A stretch of DNA of 64,000 nt from Bettongia penicillata ogilbyi (GCA_023548195.1 JAJHZJ010000121.1:4808180-4872179), one strand, 5' to 3'; counted from the first letter of the stretch, positions 1-14,287 are shown. Notes: generated by a model from the letters alone, not told the origin. Made by a program: numbers and translations.

Positions 1-109
1 CCAACCCCCCTCTTTAGGAAAGACTGAGCTAAGGCTCATGAGGAATATTGTTCTTTATTGCTTCCAGACATCTCCTGACATACCCCAATGTCTTTCTTTT
101 TCCCCTAGA

Positions 110-765
110 AATGTTTTAAGTTTTTTAATTGCTCTTTTTTAAACTCATTTTTAAAAAAAAATCATGGAATAAAACATGCATTTCCAAAATATAGTATAAT
201 AAAAAGATGATTGCATATGAAACTGCAAATCTATTATGTACCTTTAAAATATATAATAAAGTTATTGTGTAAATTTTTTCTTCTCCCTTGCCCTAGAAAT
301 GACTATAAGATAAAAACATATGTGTGTGTATATATGTATATATGTATACATGTATATAATTCTACACATACTTCTGTTTATCAGATTTTTCTCTGGATGC
401 AGATACTTTCTTTATGTGTCCTTTATAGTTAACTTGGGTATTTACAATGGTCAGAATGACTTATTAGCTCAAAGTCATTCTTAAAACAATATTGCTGTTA
501 CTGCAGATCTTTCCATGTTTTTCTAAGTCCATCGAGCTCATCATTTCTTATCGTACAATAGTATTCCACCATAATCATATAACACAACTTGTTCAGTCAT
601 TTACCAATTGATGGGTATCTGCAATTTCCACTTTTTTGTTATCACAAAGAGAGCTACTATAAATAATTTAGAATATACAGATTCTTTTCCTTTTTCCCCT
701 AATCATTTTTGGAAATAGATCTAGTAGTGATATTGCTGGGTCAAAATTTCTTCCTCCAAAATTTG
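110..765 (-). repeat. L1 3' end, degenerate
   Basis: On the plus strand the text (tattccaccataatcatat, acaacttgttcagtcattta, aagagagctactataaat) is the reverse complement of a marsupial L1 3' region and parallels 26700-26900 and 58080-58200 in this window. The copy is diverged. Its limits are approximate. Confidence 0.7.
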
Positions 766-834
766 CAGGTGACATGAGGACAGGACTGTCTGCAGAAAGT
801 ATGTAAAAATGGAGACCCTGAGATACTTAAGTAA

Positions 835-907
835 TAAGTATAATAATGTCATCATTTCTCTGATGTCATGGTCTTCCATGAAAACAAAGGACGAACACCA
901 CAACAAA
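835..907 (+). repeat. SINE 3' tail (RTE-like)
   Basis: The tract ending tgatgtcatggtcttccatg and aaggacgaacaccacaaca matches the tails of the SINEs at 48300-48620 and 59930-60125 in this window. The tRNA-like head is missing or unrecognisable. Confidence 0.6.
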
Positions 908-1134
908 TGACAATCCCAACCAACATCATTTTGTAGTAAGACACATTATAACTAAGTTGCCCTTCAATCTGGGAAACCTCACTTACACCCCGCTGCTATG
1001 GAACATACTGTCCCGATAATATTATTTTACCTAATGCCAGTGTTTACATGGAACCAACAAAGGATATTAGGTGGAAGTTTGCCTCTCTAAATGATGGGGA
1101 GGGGAGAAGACTTCCAGATAGTCAGTGTATAAAC

Positions 1135-1800
1135 ATCTCTTAAGTGCCTGCTATGTGTGCTAAGTACTAGTGATACAAAGAAAGGCAAAAGACCATACCT
1201 ACTCTCAAGGAGCTCACAGTGTCATGGAGGAGATGATGTACAAACAATTATATAAAAACAGGATATTTATATCATAAATTAGTGGTCATTAACAGAGGGA
1301 AGGTATTAGTATTAAAGGGGATCAGGAAGGGCTTTTTGTAGAATGTGGAATTTTAGCTGGTTTTTGAGGCCAGGATGCCAGGAGGTGGAGAGATTTTAGG
1401 TGTGAAAATAGCCATTGAAAATGCTTATAGTTGGGAGATGGAGTGCCATCTCCCAGCAAATAGAGATGACAGCTTTCTGGAGTTGGGAGGTGACTCTTGG
1501 CAAGGAGATCATTGTCAATGGATCACAGAGAATGGGGCTGGGAGTTGGAGGAGGAAATAAAGAGCAGGGGAGAGGGAAGGTATGAAAAGACTGCAAAAAG
1601 CTGGAGGAGACCAGGTTAAGTATGGTTTTGAATGCCAAAGAGAAAATTTTATTTTTGATCTGGAGACATTAAGGGGCCACTGGGTTTTGTTTTACTGAGC
1701 AGAGGGGTGATATGATTAAAGCTACATTTTAGGAAGAACATTTTGACAACTGACTGGAGGATGGACTGAAATGGGGAGAGACTTCCCCAAACAGGACAAA
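1135..1800 (-). repeat. L2 LINE 3' portion
   Basis: Begins with an L2/MIR-like 3' end on the reverse strand (ttaagtgcctgctatgtgtg), then the run through aacagagggaaggtattag and aatggggagagactt that recurs in several diverged copies here (2730-3240, 23090-23560, 34990-35470, 42200-42500). An open frame of 61-84 codons inside it is repeat-derived and not a gene. Confidence 0.65.
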
Positions 1801-2506
1801 ATTCTTGCATGTCTTGGCCTAGATAGGGTCCTATATAGAGGCATGGGTCACCTTTTCTCTGATTGGGCCTTTTATTCATACCTTCTTTGCTTGAGAATGT
1901 CATTATTCCTATTTATTTTCACAGCATTCCATTCAATCTCCCTTTCCTTTCCTGTCTTATCTTCTTTGGGAAAAAGGATACTACTTCATCTTGATATGGG
2001 TGTTTGCCTGTCCTATGTATAAAAATATTACTTACCAGAATAGCTGAATACTTGAATTAAATTTGACTAGAAAATTCAGAATTGAAAGTTTCTTTAGGCT
2101 ATTAATAATATTCTGAGTCACCTCCAACTCCTACAGGCTTTGTCCATGAAATGGATCTATTCATTCTGTTGTATCCTTCAGTTAGCACCTATCAAAATTC
2201 CTTATTTCTTTTTTGAGCTTACAGATTAACAGGAAATTTTCCATTCTTCTCAGTTGCTCTTGTGTATCATGTCACTTAGATATTATTTTTAAAAAAATAC
2301 CTAGTGTAGTCAGTCAATAAAAATTTATTAAGCAGCTATTATGAGTCATGTCCTGTGCCAAGTAGAGGCAGTACAGAAAAAGGACAAGTCTTGTCTTCCA
2401 AGAGGATGAAATCAATGCTATTGATTCTTTCAGAACTGCTAGGAAAAATTACATGGTTTTAAGATAAAAATTAAGGGTTTTAAAATAAAAGGCTTCACTG
2501 TAACTA

Positions 2507-2710
<204 letters not shown>

Positions 2711-2729
2711 TCACAACTTAAACATTAGA

Positions 2730-3240
2730 ACAACATGCCTAGTACTTCACAGACATTCATCAATCAAGCAAGGATATATGAAGTATCCAGATGTATCAAG
2801 AACCACGCCAAGCACTGGAGACAAAGACAAAAGCGAAAGCCCCTTCTCTCAGGAGGCTTATATTCTACGTGGGGAAGTAGCTTGTTCTCATTTAAATAAA
2901 AACAGATTGTATACAGAGTAAATACAAAACAATTTAGGATACAGATGGGCACTAGCAGCTGGGAGTATTAGAAGAGATGGATGTTGAGCTGATATTGGTG
3001 AGAGATTCTAAGATGAAGGGAGGAGGGAGTGAATTCCAGGCTTGAGGGACAATGGAAAGATGTAGAGATAGGAGATGTGATAGCCTTAGTAAAGATGAGT
3101 AATAATCCATTATTGTATGGCTAGACCATGCAATTTGAAGGGAACTTATGTGCAAAAAAGTCTGGAAAGGTGGAGTAGAGAGGTCATGAAGAGCTTTAAA
3201 TGCTAAATATAATATAGGAGTTAACATTTATCACAGAGGT
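2730..3240 (-). repeat. L2 LINE 3' portion
   Basis: Diverged copy of the same family as 1135-1800 (ccaagcactggagacaaaga, gtcatgaagagctttaaatg). It lies in the intron 50 bases above the S5 exon. Open frames across it on the minus strand carry no recognised domain. Confidence 0.6.
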
Positions 3241-3517
3241 ATTAGGGAACCACAAGTTAGGATTTGGCCTCTGATATCAAAGGTTATGCCTTTCAAGTCA
3301 AGTTACTTGATTTACCTCTTTGGGATGGCAAGAGATGTGGTTTAAGAATCAAAGATTCAGAATGAACACAACATCATCTGGATCAACCCTCTCATCTTAA
3401 AGATGAGGAAACTGAAGACTGGAGATGTAAATAAAGTGCTTTGTCCAAGTTTGCATGGGTAGTAAGTAAGCAAAGATAGGTCTTTTAATTAAAAAGTGAG
3501 GGGAAGGAGTGGAATAG

Positions 3518-3773
3518 GAATTTATTAAGAACCTATTATGTGCCAGGCACTGGATTAAGTACTTTATAATTTTTATCACAGTTGATGCTGTTAGCAATCC
3601 TAGGAGGAAGGTGCTTTATGATTCCCATTTTACAGTTGAGGAAACTGAGGCAGGCAGAGGTCAGGGACTTGCCCACGGTTATACAGCTAATAGGTGTTGG
3701 AGAACAGATCTGAACTCAGGTCTTCCTGATTTCCAGGCCCAGTACTCTATCCACTGAGCCACCTGGCTGCCTC
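3518..3773 (-). repeat. CORE-SINE (MIR/THER/Mon type)
   Basis: Reads on the plus strand from ctattatgtgccaggcactg through cagttgaggaaactgaggca to ccactgagccacctggctgc, the reverse complement of a tRNA-derived head with A and B boxes. The element is nearly full length. Confidence 0.85.
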
Positions 3774-5388
3774 TAATGACAAACCCAAAATATTTTCCAC
3801 TTTGTCATGCTACCTTTCATTTGCATGAATGTTATTGACATGCAAGAAGAAAGACTTAGCCTTCATTCCTAGCTTCCATTTAAGCAAAGAGCCTAGGAGT
3901 TTTAAAAGAATTTTTAGATTCTCTTTCTTTGTATATTAGCACCAGAACTTCTGCTATCTTTTGTTCAGGGAATTGAATCAGTCATTTATGGCAATTGGTT
4001 TTTTCCCCCATTTGCTGAAAATGGATTTCAGTCTCCATCAAAAGGGAACAAATGAGTGGTGGTGTGAGGTTTACTGCCTTGTGGGCGGTCTGTGCCTGTG
4101 TGCTGAGATTTTAGATAATTATGGCAAAGCTTGGAGACTACTTGTTAGGTTCCTTTTGCTCCCTCTGCTGGTTGCTTAATTTAATCAAAACAGAGAGCAC
4201 TGGAATAGTTATTAAATTATAGTAGTCAAGATATTAAAATATATTCTTTTAGTATGCTAAAAATTACACAGAATATAATCGTTAACAGAAGTGGAATATT
4301 CGAAAGAAAAGAATCCCTGCTGGATGGCCACAATATAAAAGATTATTCAAGTGTCTGTTCTGAATTACTAAGTAAAATGTCTTGATTTAAAGAAGGCTGA
4401 ATATTTGTGTCTTAATTGGAAGCATTATATAAAGCTACTTTCTCCTTCACAGCTAACTGAGAAATACCATAAAACACCCTCCATATAGGTCTGGTTTAAA
4501 GAAAATATGGAAAGTCAGAGATGTCTTTTTTAAAGGTTAACCACTATACACTGTTAACCTTTAAAATCATCCTGCCATCATCCTATCATCATCCTGTCTT
4601 GAGGAATCCTGCAAAGCAAATACAACTAACTTTGTCTCTTGGTTTGCATGGTGGGTCTTTTGCTGAAAGTTGTTCCTAGAAACAGTTGTATAAATAGGAT
4701 TATTTTATAAATGTGGAAGAGGATCACACAACTTCAAGGAATTTAATGGGAATTCCCTTTATAAGACAATGACCTTTCCCTCTAATTTAATTGTTTATGT
4801 ATGTTTGAATTTTTCTTTATCAGATTTATCCCTGTACTTAAATAACTAATCTCTAGCTATGTTTGTGAGGTAGATAACGTAAAATCTTTTTATCCTTAAT
4901 TTGCAGATGGCAACCCTGACGCACCAAGAGAAAATTATGGTCAAGGGTTAATACTGAAAGTCAGCAGAAGCTTCCTTTCTTCTTGCTTCTTTCATGAAGG
5001 TTCATGTCAATCCACTATGCTTTATTGTTGTAGATTTGGCTTATTGGTAGCCTGGCATTGGGTAAATTAAAACTGCTGAAAATCAAAAGCATTTTTATTC
5101 ATTTAAATGTGTATCACTATTGCTACTCTTACAAAAAAAGTTATCCATATTGACTTTTTAACCTCTAACATTAACCAAAAAAGTAAACCTTGCATACATT
5201 GAGAAATCAAAACTCTTCTATTGTATTATCTTTCCATATCCTGTATCAGAACATTAACCCATTTTCATCTCAGTTCAACTGGCCAAGTATTTATTGTCTA
5301 CCATTTACAAAGCAATGAAGATACAAAGTTAAGTATGAAATAGTCTTTGATCTCCCAGAATTTACATTCTACTCAGTTATGTGAATCA

Positions 5389-5751
<363 letters not shown>

Positions 5752-6103
5752 TTATAGATAGAGTCTATTTGTTACTTATGAATGGAAATTCATCATTGTG
5801 TCAAATTTATTAACTTAAATTATATAATGAAACCATTATGTGGAGGCAGGCTCTAAAGACTCCCAAAGGGAAAAGTAAGGTCAGTGTTACTACTTGCTCT
5901 AAATCAATGCTGGAACAGGGTAGGTAAAAGAAGAAAGAGTTTCATGATGAAGACTGTGCTCAACACTGCCAAATGCTACACATTAGAAAAGGAGGGTGAG
6001 GACTGAGAAAATGCTATTTCCTTTGCCCATCAGGAGGTCACTAGTAACTTTCAAAAGTGATAGATGCAACATTGCAAGAGGCTGAGAACAGACGATAATA
6101 AGA

Positions 6104-6711
6104 GCAATAATAACTAGCATTTATATAGCATTTTGAGTTTGCAAAGCCTCTTATTTATATATTATTTTGTATATTATTGTATTATGATATATTATCATAT
6201 TGTGATATTTGGGATACGTTATTATATTATGATATTTTTATATTACAATATGTTATGATATCATGAGATCAATATTGTTTCACTTCATCCTCACAACAAT
6301 CTTGGAAGGGAAGTAGGTGCTATTATTATCCCAATTTTACAAATGAGGAAACTGAGGCAGATAAAAGTTATCTGACTTACCCTTGGTCACACAGCTAGTA
6401 AGTATCTGAGGTCAGATTTAGGTTATTATTTATCTAACTGTGAGAGGGGAAGGTTGAGGTCCCCTGCTAGTATAATTTTACTATTTCCTCCTGTTAACAT
6501 TTAATTTCTTTAAAAATCTGAATGCTATCTCATTTGGTGTATATATGTTTAGTACTGATATAACTTCATTGTCTATGTTATCTTTTAGCAAGATGTAGTT
6601 TTCTTCCTTATTTATTTTAATTAGATCAATTTTTCTGAGGTCAGATTTAAAATGAGGTCTTCCTGACTCTGGGTCCAGAATCATTTCTATCCATTGTGGC
6701 ACTAACCTGCT
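6104..6711 (-). repeat. CORE-SINE interrupted by an L1 fragment
   Basis: SINE text runs from taactagcatttatatagca to cacacagctagtaagtatct, then resumes after the insertion with gaggtcttcctgactctggg. An AT-rich expansion (about 6146-6255) swells the CORE part. The interruption at 6421-6633 is described separately. Confidence 0.85.
6421..6633 (-). mobile_element. L1 ORF2 endonuclease fragment with 16-bp target duplication
   Basis: The minus strand encodes an endonuclease-like segment of L1 ORF2 (DNEVISVLNIYTPNEIAF, followed by the out-of-frame remains of the GDLN motif). It is flanked by perfect 16-base copies of tctgaggtcagattta at 6405-6420 and 6634-6649, splitting the host SINE. It has neither an L1 3' UTR nor a poly(A) tract. 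Confidence 0.8.
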
Positions 6712-7439
6712 TCAACTGAGCAGTGGAGAGGAAATGCAGGGAGTAAATGTAAATTGCCTGTTCAAGAAACTTGGTGGCAAAGGCATGGAAATAGAGGAAA
6801 ATAAGTTGATAGGGTAGTAAGGTTCCCTTTAGGCTAAAGGAGACCTCAATGTAAATTTAGGCAGAGGAAAAAAAGCCAATTGAGAGAGAGAATTTGAAAA
6901 TATCAGGGCTGAATCAAGAAAAATAATGTGGCTGTGAGGTTTGATCCATGAATTTAGAAGATATTATTTTTAGTGGATTCAACTGGTCTGATTTTATGAC
7001 TTCATCTTATTGGAAATAGCAACTATCCTTTGGGAGAAGGGAAGGTTGATATAACACATATTTATGAACTAAAATTATTAAAATAAACAGGAAGAATATT
7101 TACAAAGAGTGAGGGAGGTAGACTTGAGTTTGGGGATTGAGAGACATAGAAATTTGGATTTCTAAAGAGAATGTGATTGGACATTATGAGAATAGAATAA
7201 GTATTCAAAAACTCAAGATTGCCAGACATTTGTGATGATTCAGTTGCAGTTAGAAAGCATGAATATATAGTGGACAAATTTGTCATGTTTCTGTGATGCC
7301 TTTAACACTCAAATGCTAGACTTTATCCTGGGCTGGAGAATAGCAACTAAACTTATTTGATGGAAGATAGAAAAAGATACTCTTAAAAATCCTGAAGGAG
7401 GGTGGTGTCAGGAGAACATTGTCCATAGCAACAGCAATT

Positions 7440-7765
7440 TTGGAATGATGGTCAATTGTTAAAGACTTAGCTACTGTGATCAATACAATTGATCCATGAA
7501 AATTCCAAAGGACTCATGATGAAAAATGCTTATCTCTCTTCAGAGAAGGGGCTGATAAACTCTGAGTGCAAGTTGAAGAATATTTTATATTTTTCATCTC
7601 TTTATTCTTTTTTCGACCTTTTTTGGGCAACATGGCCAATGTGGGTATACAATTTACATGACTTCACATGTATACTGGGTAACTTACTGCTTGCTTTCTC
7701 AATGGGTGGGGAGGGGATGGAGAAAAGGAGAGAATTTGGGACAACAAAAAATGAATGTTAAAAAA
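7440..7765 (+). repeat. L1 3' end, 5'-truncated
   Basis: Plus-strand L1 3' UTR: ggactcatgatgaaaaatgc, cttgctttctcaatgggtgg and agagaatttgggacaacaaa, ending aaaaaatgaatgttaaaaaa-like. A 90-codon open frame across it is untranslated L1 sequence. Confidence 0.8.
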
Positions 7766-8164
7766 CTCCCAAATAACTAGGGTCCACATTAGTAGAGAGT
7801 CTAATGAAGTCAGGATGGAAATATTGGGGCAGAGAAAGCACATCATGATAAGAACGAATTGCAAGTTCAGTAGGGAATGAAGAAGGTGTTGACAACAAGA
7901 TGGTAAGGAAAAGAAGAAGAAAGATGAGGAGTGATGTATTATTACTGAGTACCATCACTCAGCTATGAGCAATAACCACATACATCAAGGCAGATTTTAT
8001 TGGTAATCATTTTAATGATTGATGATATTTATGATAATTCATACCAAGTACCTAAGTTTGTATGAATAAGTCATATGTAATAGATGTGATAGATTTCAAA
8101 GAACATTTCATGAACTGAATTTAAGGGCTCAAATTTGGGATCGACTGAACCCCTGAACACTGAT

Positions 8165-8335
8165 CTTGTAGTCAAAAGATCTTTGATTTCTTCGTAGGAA
8201 TAATCCAGTCCAGCTATTTATTGCTAGTTGTGACCTTGGGCCAATCACTTGGTTACTCAGGACCTCAGTTTAGTCATCTGTAAAATGAAGGGGTTGGATC
8301 TGATGATCTCTAAGTTCCTTTGCAACTCTACATCA
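8165..8335 (+). repeat. MIR SINE
   Basis: Contains tgtgaccttgggccaatcac and a degenerate cagtttagtcatctgtaaaa core with the usual ttggatctgatgatctctaa tail. Confidence 0.75.
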
Positions 8336-8464
8336 CTGATACCATGACCATGAATAGATTTGGGAACAATTCTTCTCCATCTTGGCATTTTCTTTATAAA
8401 GCATAGATAATAATTCTTATACTACCTACTTCACAGGTAGATTGTGAATAAAGTTAGATCATTA

Positions 8465-8743
<279 letters not shown>

Positions 8744-8779
8744 TTAGGCGTTAAAATGCTCTGTCTTCTTTGCGAACTA

Positions 8780-8938
<159 letters not shown>

Positions 8939-9161
8939 TCAGTTAAGAATCATAAAAAACTTCAGAAAAGGGCTTTAAGAGTCAAGGCGTATTGTTTACG
9001 TAAATCTCTTAGTTCAACTAAAACAATTGTGAAAGATTTCATCAACTACTTCACAGAACAGTATAGTGAAGAAATAAATCACAATTGAGAAATTTGATGC
9101 GGCATAAAATAGTACACAAAAACTTCATATGTGCATGGAAAGCTGAGTTTGTGATGCTTAC

Positions 9162-9218
9162 TACAGTTGGTGGTACTTTGTATTTTTCACAGCTCCTGTC
9201 ACAGGGTCTGTTTTAGAA
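9162..9218 (-). CDS. NALCN: NALCN 57-base cassette exon (SKTDPVTGAVKNTKYHQLY)
   Basis: 57 bases, phase 2 at both ends, adding exactly 19 residues, SKTDPVTGAVKNTKYHQLY, between the pre-S1 segment ending RFNA and [11 protein letters not shown] at the start of domain III S1. Acceptor: attatctctttcag above 9218; donor gtaagc at 9156-9161. Without it the flanking exons still join in frame (GC plus T gives Ala in both cases, then Asp). I recall the insert in the usual mammalian NALCN protein, so it is a genuine coding exon; that it is alternatively spliced is inference from its symmetry. The insert is cytoplasmic, directly before S1, and adds Lys, Thr and Tyr residues. Confidence 0.93.
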
Positions 9219-9734
9219 CTGAAAGAGATAATAGGGATATCAAATTAAACAGTACATCAGAGTATGACTTATTTAGTGCAGTGTTTGTACACAAGCTTCG
9301 AATAGCCCAAATCCATAGAGCCTCTAGAGATTTGAGAGTATAAATGCTGATACAAATCTCCCATGTCTGACTGACTTGGACACCAAATAGTAGTAGTTTA
9401 AATAACACAGGATAAAGAAAAAGACTTTATAGATTTTTTTTACACAAGTACAGAATAAACTTTACCCCTTATAATATAGTCAGTACCTTGGTTTAGAATT
9501 TGTAATCACACTCAAAAACGTTTAGATGAACCTTAAAAACAAATGTGCTTCTCATGTCGAACATCACTTGAAAAAAAGCTCTAAACTATTCTTTGCCTTG
9601 TGAACCATCATAAGATTTCTTTAAATGATTCAGTTAAAATAATTTATAAGTTTGATATGAAGTACTTCCTGCTACATCAGACCACTGTTCTATAGTGTAC
9701 CTTCACAGAGGCCTTATGGGTTAGGAATTGGAAT

Positions 9735-9885
9735 TAGATTCTTAAGTTACAAGGGCCAGGATCATGTCTTATCTGAAATTTATATCCCTCCCCGGGGCCT
9801 ACCTTCAAATTCTTAGAACAGTGAAAGAGCTCTCATAAAGTAGGCATTTGATAGAAGTGTTGAATGAATGAATGAAATCTGTTTT
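9735..9885 (+). repeat. L2 3' end
   Basis: caggatcatgtcttatctg followed by a short (tgaa)n end, gttgaatgaatgaatgaaat, as in L2 3' termini. Confidence 0.6.
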
Positions 9886-9994
9886 TGTGTGTGGTTAGAT
9901 GCTGATTGACCGTTAGTTGATTTTATGAAATATAAAAAGCAAAGTTGACTACAAAGACCTAAGTGGAGAAATAATTTAGCTAACATGTAGGCAT

Positions 9995-10196
9995 TCAAGA
10001 ATAATAATAGCTAGTATTTATCTAACGCCTACTATGTGCCAGGAACTGTGCTAAGCATTTTACAAATATCTCATTATCTTTGAGGCAGGTTTTCTCCTTA
10101 TCTCCACTTTACAGCTGAAGAAACTGAGGCAGACAGATGTTAAGTGACTTGATTAGGGTCACACACACCCTATTCACTGCACTACCTAGCTGTCTC
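9995..10196 (-). repeat. CORE-SINE
   Basis: Reverse-strand CORE-SINE: ctactatgtgccaggaactg, cagctgaagaaactgaggca, ending in a degraded tRNA-like head ctacctagctgtctc. Confidence 0.8.
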
Positions 10197-10334
10197 ATAT
10201 AATCTAGACACTTTCAGATTTATCAACATTTATCAAGTTAACCTTTAAGTGACTACTTTTTTAACTTTGTGAGATCCTAGTGAAGTTTTCAGGGAACAAA
10301 TGACCTTGAACTTAGATTGGATAGAACTGGGGTA

Positions 10335-10500
10335 AGATTAAAGAGCACTGAATTTGGGAGTGATGAAATTTTGGTTTTAGTGATGGCTTTCTCATTAACT
10401 GCATGACCTTATAAGCCTCCATTTTCTCTTCTATGAAAAGAAGGGGTTGGATCAGATTTATAGTGCCTCCTGAGCCCTGGAATTATGAGATTCTCTAAGA
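10335..10500 (+). repeat. MIR SINE
   Basis: Weak MIR: gcatgaccttataagcctcc, then gaaaagaaggggttggatca. A second MIR fragment in the opposite orientation lies at about 10595-10680 (gagaaagctgaggcttagag). Confidence 0.55.
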
Positions 10501-11530
10501 AGATTATAGTATATAATTTCTAAGATTATTATCTTTAAAATTCTATGGTTCACAAATGTTATGGAATGATGGAATTTTAGATATTCTCTAGTTCGGAGAC
10601 CTCCATTGACATATGAGAAAGCTGAGGCTTAGAGCATTAAGGTGACTTAATTAAGGTCATACTGCTAGGAAGAAGCAGAATGGCAATTTCATCTGACACC
10701 AAATCAAGTGGTTATTCCACTAATAATACATACAATTACCACCAATAAAAGGGATCTTTTTTCATTGATTTTGGCACTGGGGAAGGTACATTTGAATATA
10801 AGCCTAGATATGGAAACATTTCACACTTAAACTTTACTTCCTCTTGTGCTTCTGGTTTTAACTGAGGCTTTACTTAAAATAACATTTGAGGAAACAAAAA
10901 AATCCTCGTTCACATTTTACGTTCCTGATAAGCCTGCTCTAGAGAGCCAAGAACATGGTTCTTTCTTAGGGACCTTTCTGGCTCCCTTACAGCTTTTGAT
11001 GTAAATTTTGTCTTCTTTCAGGTGAGAATAGAGAAACCGAAGGACAGAAATATGCATGTGGCTTTTGCCAACAGAAGCATTTATTCCTTCCCTCCACTCC
11101 TACCCCATTTCACTTAATATTGAATTGCACAGAGTGGTATATTTCGGCATCAAAGAGACTGCAGAATTCCAGTGAAGGTGTAAAAGATCAATCCTATTCT
11201 TGGTCACTCATTACAAGGCATTGGTCAAATCATTTAATTTCTTTATGACTCCATTTCCTGCTCATAAATCATGGTGCTAATAACATTGATCTGTAACACA
11301 CTGAGTCATTATTTGAAATAACAAGCAAAATTACAAAGTGTTTTTGTGCAATAATTGAGTGCCACATACATGTTATACCCTACCTGGTTAGTTTGTTCTA
11401 GAAAAGTGACCAGTTGGATTAATAGTCCAAGAACGTTTTTGTTACCCTTTAAAATCATACATTTCTTTTACTTTCTACTCCTACTTCATGAATTTAGTAA
11501 AAAGAACTGACCCAAAACCCAACATACTTA

Positions 11531-11671
<141 letters not shown>

Positions 11672-11750
11672 TCATGAGAAAGTAAAGCTAAATATTTTTT
11701 CAAAGGAAGCATCTTTCTAAAATGTAACTCAGGGGCCATTATATCACTCA

Positions 11751-11846
<96 letters not shown>

Positions 11847-12009
11847 CTATAAATATGTAAGAAGAATATAGGGAAAAAAGGAACAAATTTAATTTGCATG
11901 ATCATAATAAAGTCATTTAAATTTTTCATATAACATGGGATCATCTGTTAATGGGATTTCTCTCCTTAATTGTAACTTGAAGTTAATATAAAGTCTTTAT
12001 GGAGGTAGG

Positions 12010-12200
12010 ATGATATCAGAAGAAAAGCATTTGACTAGGAATCAGGAGATGTAGATTTTAGTCCTGGTTCTAACGTGTCATCTTGGCAAAGTGATTTATT
12101 CTCTTTGGGCTTCTGGTTCCTCTTCCATAAAATGAGGGAGTCCGACAGGATGACATCTAAGTTCCTTCCTAGAGTTAGGGTCTAACATTCTGTGATCCCA
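12010..12200 (+). repeat. MIR SINE
   Basis: gcatttgactaggaatcagg, a degenerate ggcaaagtgatttattctct, and cataaaatgagggagtccga, followed by a typical MIR 3' segment. Confidence 0.75.
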
Positions 12201-14094
12201 TATTTATCATTATCCATACTTAGGTAGGCTATTTGGAAAAGAAAAAATTAATTCAAATTTAAAATTTTTACTAATTTACCATCTCTAAATTGGGACAGGG
12301 GCCCAGAATGGAGATTTAAATTAGAAGTTGACCAAAATACAAACATCTCATGAATCCCAGGAAATTCTTCCAGCATAATATGATGGATCTTATTCTTATA
12401 TTTATTTTTTGATATGAGTCTGTCCTAGCCCAAAAGCATAGTGAAATCTAGCAAGACACAGGAGCTTTAAATTCTGCAGCTGACCACATCACCATAGGGT
12501 CACTTGAACCACCAAACACAGTACACGTTCAAAGGCATCTTCTCTTTTGGCCTTTTCAAGCAATGAATTTTTGTGAGTGAATCTGAAATGAAATGCTCTG
12601 AATCAATATTGTCCCTGTTGATCCTTAGGCAAATTTCTCATGATAATATTTTTCCCAATACTCATCCAAAGAATTGCAAAGCCAAAAGTCACCTGGGGAA
12701 TAATGATAATTCAATGGTGAAATCTGTGACTACGAATAGGTTATGAGTTCTGAACTCATACTTGAACTGTATGACATGACTGTGAATTAGCTGGTAAGGA
12801 AGCATGAAGGCTTTACCATGATTACAGGCTCATCATTTTTTTCAGGGTTGGCAGAATATAAAGGTCAGCTCTGCCCACAGAACCCACAACTCCCATGTGT
12901 CCCACAATATTCATGTGGCCATTAAGGGTCCATAGCCCCTGCTTGCTAGCATCATTCTATTGATTCCACACTCATTATGCCATATTCATGTATCTTCTGG
13001 CTCAGGAGTTGAACAAGCTACAAAGAGATTCTACTATGCTTCTCAGTAATGGATAAACTCCTTAGGCTGCCTATGGCTTAAGCCTCTGTGCTCGAAGCAA
13101 GAAATTATATATTCTCCCACCTCTCCTCACCAAAGAAATTTACCAGAGTTATGTATCTCTCTCCTTTATGCTGACAAATCACTTACTCATCTTCTGCTGT
13201 TTTGAATACTACTTTGAAAGCTGTGGGATCTAGTACTCTGTCAGTCAGAAAACTTTTTGAATTGGTTTTTGTGCCTTCCAGTGCACTTTTGTGCCTTCCA
13301 GTACTAAATACAGTATGTAGCACAGTATACAGTATACCCTGAATTGATTCCTGTTGACTAAATGAATTCTTCAGTTTTTCATTGTTGAATCAGAATAGCC
13401 AGCAAAGGTGGCTATGTACTTTGAAAAAGATCTGACTGGAGCTATATAAAATTATGCTAAAGTGGAAAAATAAACTTTTACACCAAAAATTCACATAAGT
13501 GAAACTTTTTTTCCACTTTTGGAAAGTAGAAAACTTTTTCCACTTTGAAATGTGGAAAGGTTCTGAAATGATTTGATTAGGCAATGGAGGGAGGAGGTGA
13601 GAGAAAGGTAAATCTGTAGGGGACCTCTAAGGGCCATATCTACTGACTATATGTTGGATGTGAAAGACTCTGAAAAGTTCCCCATGCCTCAAAAGACCTT
13701 CTTTACTCTGGAGTCACACCACTTGGAAAACTATCATTAGAGGGTCATTCCTTGGGGTTAAATGTTACACTTTCCATTTGGTCTTTTTTTAAAAAAAATT
13801 TTCCTAGGAGGGACAAAACACTAAGTTACTTAGCATGAATTAGTTTAACACATTGTCACTCTCCTTTGAAACCAGAAGTCATCTGGGCAGTAAGAGAACT
13901 CTGAGTACCTGGGGGTGAGAAATGAAAGGATAGGAGGAAGGGACAGAAAGGCAAGACAGGGGTCACTGAAGATGAACTCTGCCTAACTTGTGATTTTGAC
14001 TGGATCATTTAGCAACTAGAATAAACTTAGATGATGAAGCCATCAGAACTCCAGTCCTTTTATATCCTAGCTCACTATCTCCAGGATTATTTCC

Positions 14095-14285
14095 CTGAAT
14101 TGTTCCAACTCATTTTATCTTCACAATAACTCTGAGAGAGAGATCCTATAATCACTTGCATTTTACAGATGAGGAAACTGAGGCAGGCAGAGGTTATATG
14201 ACTTCACGAGGGTCCTTACTAAGTGACAAGTCAAATTTGAACTTAGTTCTTCCTGACTCCAAGTCCAGTGCTCAAGCCCCTGTGC
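14095..14285 (-). repeat. CORE-SINE
   Basis: Reverse-strand element with ttttacagatgaggaaactg and gttcttcctgactccaagtc; the tRNA-like end is eroded. Confidence 0.75.
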
Positions 14286-14287
14286 CT

